The notes under the pieces were generated by a model. It worked only from the letters and a program-made list of their open reading frames with translations. It had not been told where the DNA came from and made no database searches. A program made the position numbers and the translations under genes. From positions 124,001-188,000 of the forward strand of contig DASVEE010000035.1 of assembly GCA_036380735.1 (NCBI GenBank): DNA of 64,000 nucleotides, given 5' to 3'. The stretch is from DASVEE01 sp036380735. Lineage in GTDB: Bacteria > Acidobacteriota > Thermoanaerobaculia > Gp7-AA8. Positions 53,346 to 61,800 of the stretch are shown piece after piece (the stretch's first letter is position 1; every line of letters begins with the position of its first letter).

Positions 53346-56074
53346 AGAACAACGTCGTCTTTCGTCCCACCGTCGTCATCGGTCTGGGCGGCACCGGTTA
53401 CGGCGCGCTGCTGAAGCTCAAGCGACGCTTCGTCGATGTGTATGGCTCGGTCCCGCCGATCGTCCGTCTCCTCTCGATCGACACGACCGAGAACGCCGAA
53501 GCCACGCAGGAAGTGCAACAGGCGCAGCTCGAGCATCACGAGCAGTACGTCCTGCAGGTCAGCAATCCCGCGGCGCTGATCGACCGCGGCAACGATCACA
53601 TCGACGAATGGTGGCCGTCGTCGATCCCGACCACCGCGATCATTGCGGGCGCCGGGCAGGTACGAGCGCGCGGCCGGCTCGCGCTCTTCGCCAAAGCGTC
53701 GGACGTCCTCGGCCGCATCCAGCGCGCCGTCGACGACGTCCGCAACATCCGCAACCAGAAACAGATGTACGCCGAGCAGTTCCAGGTCTCGAACCGTTCG
53801 GGCGTGGAAGTGCACATCGTCGGCAGCCTCGCCGGCGGCACGGGCAGCGGCCTGTTCCTCGACATCGCGTTCATGACCCGCGACATCGTCGGCAGCGACG
53901 AGCAGTCGAACTTCACCGCGTCGCTGCTCCTGCCGCGCTTCTTCTCCGGCTTCGCCGGCGTGGCGCTCGTGAAACCAAACGCGTACGGCGCGCTCAAGGA
54001 GCTGGAGTATCTCTCGACCACGAAGAGCAGCTTCACGATCAACTACGGCGCACGCCGCGTCGAGGTGAGCCGGCCTCCCTTCGACCTGATCTACCTGCTC
54101 GACAGCATCAACGAGCAGGGGCGCGTCGTCACCGATCCGAACGACCTGCTGACGGCCATCGCCGACGGGTTGTACGTGCAGATCGGCTCGCAGCTCGGCG
54201 CCGACAATGCGAACGCCATCGACAACATCAAGACGCAGATCGCCGTGGCGAACCGCGTCAAGGGACGGTCGCCGCAATACTGCAGCTTCGGCGTGGCGTC
54301 GCTGACGATCCCGAGCTTCGACGCGCTCCTGTACGAGGACGCGAAGCGGCTGGTCATCGACGATCTTCTCAACGGTACGGTGGCGGACGCCGGCGTCGAG
54401 GAGGACGTCCTCCGCTTCCTCGACCAGAACCGCCTCCGCGAAGACGAGAGCGATCAGGTCATCGAATTCCTCAGCCAGCGCGAAGGCGGTGGACAGCTCC
54501 GCATTCCGATGCGCCTCGGCGAGATGAAGTTCGACAACAAGGCGCTGACGACGATCAAGAACCTGCACACGGTCCATCGCTCGCGCGCCGAGCGGCAGAT
54601 CGCGCAGGAACTGGGGACGAACTTCGAGAAGCTGCGCGAGTCCGGCGTAGCGGCGATCAACGCCTCGTACGAGACGCTGATGAACCGCGTGCACGGCCTC
54701 ACGCGCTCGGAGCGCTTCTTCGAGAAGCTGCAGGCGAAGCTCGAGTGGTACCGCGCCATGATGGACGGGGAGGCGAAGGAGGAGCGCACGAAGCTGAAAG
54801 CGCTCAACTTCAAGCCGGCGGAAGAGCTGCTTACCGACGCGATGGGTGCCTTCCTCCGCCGCGAAGCACGCGTGAAGACCGCGTGCGAGACCTACAGCGG
54901 CATCGTGGACCGCGAGACGGAACTGACCATCCTCGTCGCGCGCCTGGAGAAGGCGGCGGAGCTGTACTCCACACTCCACGCCCACACGCAGGCGATCCTC
55001 AACAACTGCTACCGCATGCGCGAGAACCTCAACGCCGTACGGAAGCAGTTCGAGCAGGAGCATCTCGCCGCCACGAATACGCGCGGTGCGTCACGCCTCT
55101 TCGAGCAGGTCGTGCCGTTCGATCCCGGCGACAGGCGTCCCGTGCTGAAGGGTGACGACTTCGTGAAGTGGCGCAACGACCAGAGTGGCTCGCTCACCGG
55201 GTGGGCCACGTTGCTGCCGGATCAGGTGCACGCCGAGGTGAAGCAGTTCGTGCAGAAGCGATACGAGCCGCTGACGTCGCTGGCGATGGACGACATCCTC
55301 CGCCGCACGCCGGCCGAAGCGGTGTCGCAGCAGCTCAAGCGGCTCGATCATCTCGCCGTCCCGCTGTGGCGCTACGACGTCGGGAAGATTCCGGTCGTCA
55401 GCCAGACGATCATCAACGAGTTCTATCACTACGGCGTGGCCGACGCCGACACGACGGTGCTCAAGGAGTCGCCGTATTCGACCGGCGTGCCGAAGGGGAA
55501 CGCGAACCCGTCGATGGTCTCGACGCGCGATCCCCGCCGCATCCTGCTGTTCAAGGTGAAGACGGGGATTCCACTCTTCGCCATCGCCGAGATCGAGGAG
55601 ATGGAACGGTCGTACCTCGATCCGAACAAGGTCATCTCCAACCACATCGACAAGCGGTGGCAGGAGCTGCCCAACCTGATTCCGCGCAGCGGCGACGGCG
55701 AAGCGCTGCGCTGGTTCGCGCTCGCGCAGGCGCCGGAGCCGTTCGGGCTGATCAAGCGCGAAGGGGCGTGGTACTCGATGCGTTCCAAGAACGGCCGCCG
55801 CGTCGACAACAGCATGGTGCGCCTCGCTCAGGGGCGCGTCCCCGCGTACGCCACGTTCGAGAAGAACCGCGAGCTCGTGCAGGAAGCGGAGGAGGCGATC
55901 GACGCCATCGTCACCCGCGAAGGAGCGGCGAAGGTCGCGCAGATCCTGAAGGAGTACACGGAGTCGTTGACCAAGCAGATGGCCGGCGCCGTGGAGCCGG
56001 CGGTGAAGGATCAGGTCGAGCACGAGATTCTCGCCATCGAGGAGTACGTGCGGCGGATGGAAACGCTGAGCTGA
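53342..56074 (+). CDS. Tubulin/FtsZ-like GTPase family protein
   Basis: 910 residues. The first ~350 residues match the bacterial tubulin-like family: RPTVVIGLGGTGYGALLKLK at the N-terminus (Rossmann glycine loop), then the tubulin G-box GGTGSG at residues 165-170 (HIVGSLAGGTGSGLFLDIAF), then IYLLDSINEQGR. The rest is a long helical region with coiled-coil tendency (IVDRETELTILVARLEKAAE) and a C-terminal domain (YRIN-free; SRDPRRILLFKVKTGIPLFA is STRDPRR-type). Tubulin-like proteins of this sort have been linked by gene context with vWA proteins and proposed to remodel membranes; GTP use and polymer formation are inferred. Overlaps the vWA gene by 4 bp and a 23-codon ORF by one base. Confidence 0.85.
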   Translation: MKNNVVFRPTVVIGLGGTGYGALLKLKRRFVDVYGSVPPIVRLLSIDTTENAEATQEVQQAQLEHHEQYVLQVSNPAALIDRGNDHIDEWWPSSIPTTAIIAGAGQVRARGRLALFAKASDVLGRIQRAVDDVRNIRNQKQMYAEQFQVSNRSGVEVHIVGSLAGGTGSGLFLDIAFMTRDIVGSDEQSNFTASLLLPRFFSGFAGVALVKPNAYGALKELEYLSTTKSSFTINYGARRVEVSRPPFDLIYLLDSINEQGRVVTDPNDLLTAIADGLYVQIGSQLGADNANAIDNIKTQIAVANRVKGRSPQYCSFGVASLTIPSFDALLYEDAKRLVIDDLLNGTVADAGVEEDVLRFLDQNRLREDESDQVIEFLSQREGGGQLRIPMRLGEMKFDNKALTTIKNLHTVHRSRAERQIAQELGTNFEKLRESGVAAINASYETLMNRVHGLTRSERFFEKLQAKLEWYRAMMDGEAKEERTKLKALNFKPAEELLTDAMGAFLRREARVKTACETYSGIVDRETELTILVARLEKAAELYSTLHAHTQAILNNCYRMRENLNAVRKQFEQEHLAATNTRGASRLFEQVVPFDPGDRRPVLKGDDFVKWRNDQSGSLTGWATLLPDQVHAEVKQFVQKRYEPLTSLAMDDILRRTPAEAVSQQLKRLDHLAVPLWRYDVGKIPVVSQTIINEFYHYGVADADTTVLKESPYSTGVPKGNANPSMVSTRDPRRILLFKVKTGIPLFAIAEIEEMERSYLDPNKVISNHIDKRWQELPNLIPRSGDGEALRWFALAQAPEPFGLIKREGAWYSMRSKNGRRVDNSMVRLAQGRVPAYATFEKNRELVQEAEEAIDAIVTREGAAKVAQILKEYTESLTKQMAGAVEPAVKDQVEHEILAIEEYVRRMETLS

Positions 56075-56145
56075 TGGCGCCCGACACGACCAACGGGACG
56101 AACGAGGAGGTTGCCGCGATGCACTCCATGGACTGCTCATGCTGA
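56074..56145 (+). CDS. Micro-ORF bridging two operon genes (23 residues)
   Basis: MAPDTTNGTNEEVAAMHSMD followed by CSC and stop. Its ATG overlaps the tubulin-like stop (TGATG) and its end overlaps the next start (56139) by 7 bp. The codons ACCAACGGGACGAAC match the 9-bp repeat family, so it may be a small repeat remnant. It may exist mainly to carry ribosomes to the next gene. Whether the peptide is functional is unknown. Confidence 0.4.
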   Translation: MAPDTTNGTNEEVAAMHSMDCSC

Positions 56146-58778
56146 AGCCGGTCAGCATCCTCGCGCTCGATGACACGTCCGCCATGCTGGGGGCGGCGGT
56201 GGCAGCTCGCATTGCCGCGGCCTGCGGCCTCGAAGACCTGGTGCAGTCGCGCCGTGCCGGAGCGGCGCCGCTGGCCGATACCGTGGACTCGATTCACGCG
56301 CGCCGTCAGGCCGCCGGCAATCCGTTGCGCAAGCGCGATGACATCGGCAATCGGGAAGTGGTGCTCGTCATCGTCTCCGCCTCGCAGCACAGCGGTGTCG
56401 TCGCCGTCGCGCGCGAGCTGCGCGAGCTGTACGACATGCGGCGGCTGGCGGAGTTCTACACGATCGAGCTGCTTTGCCTGCTGCCGGCGGTCGGCCCGTC
56501 GCCCGACTACGGCGCGGCGTATTCACTGTTCAAGCTCGTCAGCGCGGAGAAATGCTTCGACGAGGTGTGGCTGCTCGATGCGGCGAACGACAACCGCTTC
56601 CGCCTCGGGCCGATCGCCGAGGCGCTCGACGGCTACGCGCAGGCGGTGGCCGGCTCGCTGCTGTTCGATCCGGAGTTGAGCGGCGCGCCCGCCGCACACC
56701 GGCCGCGGGGGATGGAGCCGGCGTTCAGCTCCTTCGGTTACGCGGAGCTCGTTTTCCCTCGCGACGTTGCTCTGCAACGGCTGGAGGCGGCGTTGTCGGA
56801 GGAGCTGGTACGGGCGACGCTGCTGAAGACGGTGGAGGTGACGTCGCCGCCGAAGCTGGTGAGCGACGAGTTCGAGGTGCCGTTCACGCTGTTCAGCCGC
56901 TTCCAGCCGAAGACGTTCGTCGATGAGAAGACGCGCAGCGCGGAAGAGATCATTGCCGCCGTGCGTCACGAGCTGAAGGCGCATCGCGAGACCATTCACG
57001 AGCGGACGCTGCAGACGCTGAAGACGCAGGGCGACGAGGCGGTGAAGAGGTTCACGGCGGACCTCTCCGGCGCTGTCGATGCGTCGCTCGACCGTCACGA
57101 CTACCGTGTGGCCATTCGCCAGCTCGACGCGCTGATCGAGCCGCTCGCCGCGCGCAACCTCGTCACGCAGCTCCACGCGGCCGCGGCGTCGCTCGATGCG
57201 CGGCTGCAGTTCACGCCCGACACGGCGAAGAGCGACGAGCGGCGGAAACGGCTGCGGGAGCTGGAGAACCTCTTCGCCGATCAGAAGCTCGTGGCCGAGG
57301 TGCACGATTCGCAGCGGTCGTCGGAGCAGCTCGCGCAGATGGAGAGCGAACAGGCGCAGCTCCGGCGGGAGCTGCCCGACGTGATCTTCGCCGAGGAGAA
57401 GGAGAACAATCGGGCGCGCAACGAGGCGATCGACGCGGAGACGAAGCGGCTCGCCGACGACACCGCGGCGCGCGAGCAGCAGTTGCGCGAACTGTTCGCG
57501 CAGTTGCCGCGCGCCGAGCAGACGCTGCGCGAGATGCTCGACGACCGCCGCACGTTTCTCTGGACGCGCCTCTTCTGGACGCTGTGCGGCTTCGTGGGGC
57601 TTTTTCACTCGTTCGGCCTGGCGCTCGTCGCCGTCGGCACGCTCGGCGCGTATTCGGTCGTCCAGTACTTCCGCAACATCGCGCCGCGCGTGCTCGCCGC
57701 CCGCGAACAGCTCGAGCGCCTGCGCGAGCAGCTCCAGGGCACGGACAAAGCGAAGAACGCCGCGCACAACGCCGAGCTGCAGTTCGAGTACGACGTCGCG
57801 CACCGCCGGACCACGTTGTCGTTGCTGGGGCAGACGCGCGCGTATGCGGAGACGACGCTCAACGCGCTGCGCGAGCGCTTGCGCGAGCTCGAGGCGTGCA
57901 CGTTCGAGCGCCCTGCCATTCGCACGGGGATCGTCTCGACCTCCATCATCGACGAGGCGGATGTCGACGCCTGGTACGAGCGGACGCGCGCCGATCGCAA
58001 GCTGCTGTTCCTCGACTTTCCGATCGCTCGCTCCGCCTCGCGGCATCTCTCGATGGAGACGCTACGCCAGCGCATCAGCGCGTACGTCGCGACGGCGTTC
58101 AAGGACTTCCGTCAGCTCACGCTGGCGCAGGCGACGAGCCTCACGTCCGAGACGGCGCTCGCGCAGCGCCTGAAGCTGTTCCTCGAAGCCAGCGCGCCGC
58201 TCATCGAGTTGACGGACGACGACCTCCAGGCGCAGCAGACGATCCAGCGCGACGCGACGCTGTGGATCGACACGAACGAGACGTCCCTGCTGTCGACGCT
58301 CCAGCGCCGCTTGCCCGGCGTGCACGCGCGGCCAACGCCCGATCCGCTGCGCGTCCACGCCCTCACGCGCACGCTGCACTACCCCGCGTACGTCCTCGGG
58401 CAATTCGACTACTACCGCTCGAAATACGACCCCGCGCAGCATCCGGAGTCGGCAAAGCTCCCCGACCTGCGCCCGCTGCCTCCGCCGGTGCGGCTTTGGT
58501 ACGAGCAGGTGCTCCTCGGGCGTGCGACCGGGATTCTCCGCGTCCGCAACGGCAAGCTCCGTCACGCCACCACGATCCTCGGCGATTCGCACCTCGACGC
58601 GGCGGAACGGCTCGCCGCGACGGCGGAGCTGCGCCGCGGCCTCGAGACCGCGCTGGCTCCGCGGCTGACGATCGCGGAGAACGTCGCGCGTGAACTACAG
58701 GAGCTCGCGCGGACCGACTTGTCCGCGCTCGACCGTGAGGTGCTGGCGCCGCTGCTGAAGCGGTACGAGGTCGTGTGA
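56139..58778 (+). CDS. Large coiled-coil protein with membrane hairpin, tubulin-operon partner
   Basis: 879 residues. N-terminal ~230 residues have an alpha/beta pattern (LKPVSILALDDTSAMLGAAV, REVVLVIVSASQHSGVVAVA, FYTIELLCLLPAVG, EVWLLDAANDNRFRLGPIAE) that looks like a divergent partner of the tubulin-like fold but has no GGTGSG loop. Long charged helices follow (about 260-475, 515-610: RRKRLRELENLFADQKLVAE, ETKRLADDTAAREQQLRELF) around one hydrophobic hairpin at about 480-515 (TLCGFVGLFHSFGLALVAVG). The C-terminal 270 residues are helical. Thus a membrane-attached coiled-coil structural protein, probably acting with the upstream tubulin-like protein. No family name is firm. Confidence 0.7.
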   Translation: MLKPVSILALDDTSAMLGAAVAARIAAACGLEDLVQSRRAGAAPLADTVDSIHARRQAAGNPLRKRDDIGNREVVLVIVSASQHSGVVAVARELRELYDMRRLAEFYTIELLCLLPAVGPSPDYGAAYSLFKLVSAEKCFDEVWLLDAANDNRFRLGPIAEALDGYAQAVAGSLLFDPELSGAPAAHRPRGMEPAFSSFGYAELVFPRDVALQRLEAALSEELVRATLLKTVEVTSPPKLVSDEFEVPFTLFSRFQPKTFVDEKTRSAEEIIAAVRHELKAHRETIHERTLQTLKTQGDEAVKRFTADLSGAVDASLDRHDYRVAIRQLDALIEPLAARNLVTQLHAAAASLDARLQFTPDTAKSDERRKRLRELENLFADQKLVAEVHDSQRSSEQLAQMESEQAQLRRELPDVIFAEEKENNRARNEAIDAETKRLADDTAAREQQLRELFAQLPRAEQTLREMLDDRRTFLWTRLFWTLCGFVGLFHSFGLALVAVGTLGAYSVVQYFRNIAPRVLAAREQLERLREQLQGTDKAKNAAHNAELQFEYDVAHRRTTLSLLGQTRAYAETTLNALRERLRELEACTFERPAIRTGIVSTSIIDEADVDAWYERTRADRKLLFLDFPIARSASRHLSMETLRQRISAYVATAFKDFRQLTLAQATSLTSETALAQRLKLFLEASAPLIELTDDDLQAQQTIQRDATLWIDTNETSLLSTLQRRLPGVHARPTPDPLRVHALTRTLHYPAYVLGQFDYYRSKYDPAQHPESAKLPDLRPLPPPVRLWYEQVLLGRATGILRVRNGKLRHATTILGDSHLDAAERLAATAELRRGLETALAPRLTIAENVARELQELARTDLSALDREVLAPLLKRYEVV

Positions 58779-58817
58779 GGGGACGATTCCCTCGCCCGAC
58801 GGAACCAGGGAGATCCC

Positions 58818-61800
58818 GTGTCCATCGCCCGTGAGCTCGAAAGCGCGCGCCAGAGCCTCCTGGACCTGACGCTGCGGAACCGGCTGCTCAACTACCGTCC
58901 CAGCCGTCTGCGCAGCATTCGTGTGACGGGGGAGCTGCCGGCGGAGGTGTACGACGCGCTGGTGCTGCGGGAGAAGGCGCTGGAGTTTCGCGGTACCGGC
59001 AGCCGGAAACGCGTCTACGACGCGATCCTCGATCCGGACGCCAGCGATGAAGCTGCAGGCGCCCCCGTGCGGCGCGACTTCGAGACGTGGTACGCACGCG
59101 ATTCGTCGTCACTCGAAACGAAGCACACCGACCGTTACCTGCAGACGCCGTATGACGACGAGTCGCTCGCGAAGAAGCTCTTTCGCGTTTACCACGAGGG
59201 GCGCAGCGCGGTGGAGGAGCAGGGCTACACCGTGGCCCATCTCGCCGCCGGCTTTCTCGAATGGTTCGAGAGCGACGACTCCGCCCAGCCGCGGCGTGCG
59301 CCGCTCCTCCTCATTCCGGCGGAGCTCGAGCGTGTTCGTGCCGGCGATTTCTCGAAGCTGACGTGGACGGGTGAGGACGTGTTCGCGAACATCTCCCTCA
59401 TCGCGAAGCTCGCCGACTACGGCGTCGTGCTGCCGCCGTTCGACGCGCCGGAGGAGAAGAGCGGCATCGACGCGTGGCTGCAGAAAGTCGCCGCCGCGAT
59501 CGCACGCAAACCGCGCTGGCGTGTGTTGTCGGAGCTGGCGCTCGACTTCTTCAGCTTCACGAAATTCGTGATGTTCAAGGATCTCGATCCCGCCACGTGG
59601 CCCGATCACGCGAAGCTGCACGAGCATCCGTTGCTGCACACGCTGTTTCGGCCCGTGGGAGACGGGAACAGGGATCCGGGCTTCGACGAGAAGAGGATCG
59701 ATGAGCGGCTCACCGCACGCGACCTGTGGCACGTCATGGACGCCGACCCGTCGCAGATGGCCGTCATCGAAGATGTGAAGGCGGGGCGGAATCTCGTCGT
59801 GGAGGGGCCGCCGGGGACGGGGAAATCGCAGACGATCACGAACCTGATTGCCGAGGCGCTGGCGGCGGGGAAGACGGTGCTGTTCGTGAGCGAGAAGATG
59901 GCCGCGCTCGAAGTGGTGAAGGCGCGTCTCGATGAGGCGGGACTGGGGCCGTTCTGCCTGGAGTTGCACAGCCGCAAGGCGAACAAGAAGGCGGTGCTGC
60001 TGGAGCTGCAACGGTCGCTGGAGGCGAAGCCGCTGCCGGCGGCGGGCGAGCAGTTGCTCGACGAGCACGAGTTGCTGAAGCGGGAGTTGAACGTCTATGC
60101 CGCGCAGCTCGGTGAACCGGCAGGTGCATTGGGGTTGTCGCCGTTCCAGTTGCTGGAAAAACGGCAGGCGGCGCTGGCGCGGCTGGGCAATGGGACGAAT
60201 GGGACAGCTGGGACAGAGGCGCACCACCCATCTCCTATAGGTCCTATTCGTCCTATCAGTCCCAGGCCGGTAGACCGGCCGCTGCTGCCCATCCCGCGGG
60301 CGTCCGCTGTAACCGCGGTGCAATTCGCCGCTGCGGAGAAAGCTTTGCGTGAGATCGCGGACGTGATGCCGTTGGTTCATCCGGCGGCCACGCACCCGTG
60401 GCGTACCAGTACGCGCGACGCGATGCTGCCGTTCCAGGAAGAGGAGTTGCGTGCGCTGCTCCTGCGCACCCGCGACGCGATTCGCAGTGCGAATGACTGC
60501 GCCGCGGCGCTCGCCGAAGCGGCGGGCGTGCAATCGCCGGCGCGTGCCGCTGACGTCGAGCGCGCCCTGCGTGCCGCGGAGATCCTGGCGCGCGCCGATG
60601 CGCCGACGGAGACGGCGCTGCTCCTCAGCAGCGAGTGGAACGCGCCGAATGCGGCGGCCGAGGAGCTCGTGCGGCGCGTGGAGGTCTTTCAACGCGACCG
60701 GGGGGCGCTCGCGCGCACGTTCAACGAAGCCGCGCTGGAAGGGAGCAGCGGACGGGAGCTCGACGAATTCGCGCGGCGGGCGTCGAGTCTCTTCCGCATC
60801 TTCAGCGGAAGATATCGCGCGCTGCGGAAACAGCTCGCGTCGCTGTACGTCGCACCGGTTCCGAAGACGCCGCAGATGGTGGCGGACCTGAGCCGCCTCG
60901 TGGAGCATCAGGGGGTGCGTGATGCGTTGCGCGGCGATCCGCGCGGCCGTGGCCTGTTCGGCGCGCGGTGGAAGAGCGACCACAGCGACGGTGAGGCGTT
61001 GCGCGCATTCGCGGAGTGGCTCGTGGAGTTCCGGCGGGAGATGGTCGGCCAGGCGTTGACCCGGAGAGCCGTCGATGTGGCCAACGGGCGCATCGACTCC
61101 GGCGCCATTCGCGAGAGGATGGGACGGCTGCGCACCGCGATTGCGACGCTGCGCAACGTCCTGCGCGAACTGCTGGCCGACGTTTGCGTCGACGAGCGCG
61201 CCGCGTTTGGTGGTGCCGCCGGCGAGGTGACGTTCGCCGCGCTCGATGATGTCGTCGAGCAGTGGCAATCGCAGACGGCGGCGCTGTTCCGCTGGTCGCA
61301 GTTCAACGCCGCGCGAAAAGCATTGCGCGCGACTCCCGCGGCGCCGCTGGACGCTTTGATCGCGGAGGATCGATTACCGGCAGAGCGGGTGCTACCGTTC
61401 TTCGAGGCGAGCCTCGCGGAGTCGCTGCTGCGCGTCGCGTTCGCGGAGCGCGCGGCGCTCGGCCGCTTCTCCGGCGAGCTGCATGAGAAGAAGATCGCTC
61501 GCTTTCAGGAGCTCGATCGTGGCTTGACGGCGCTCAACCGGGCGCGTCTCTCGCGGCGGCTGTACGCGGCACGGCCGCACATCAGCGGCGGCGCGTCACC
61601 GAATTCCGAGGTGGGCGTGCTGGTGGGGGAGATGCACCGGAAGCGGGGGCACATGCCGATCCGGAAGCTGCTGCTGAAAGCGGGCGGCATCGTACGGCGT
61701 ATCAAGCCGTGCTTCCTCATGAGCCCTTTGTCGGTCGCGCAGTTCCTCGATCCGCGTGGGCCCGGCTTCGACCTCATCGTGTTCGACGAAGCGAGCCAGG

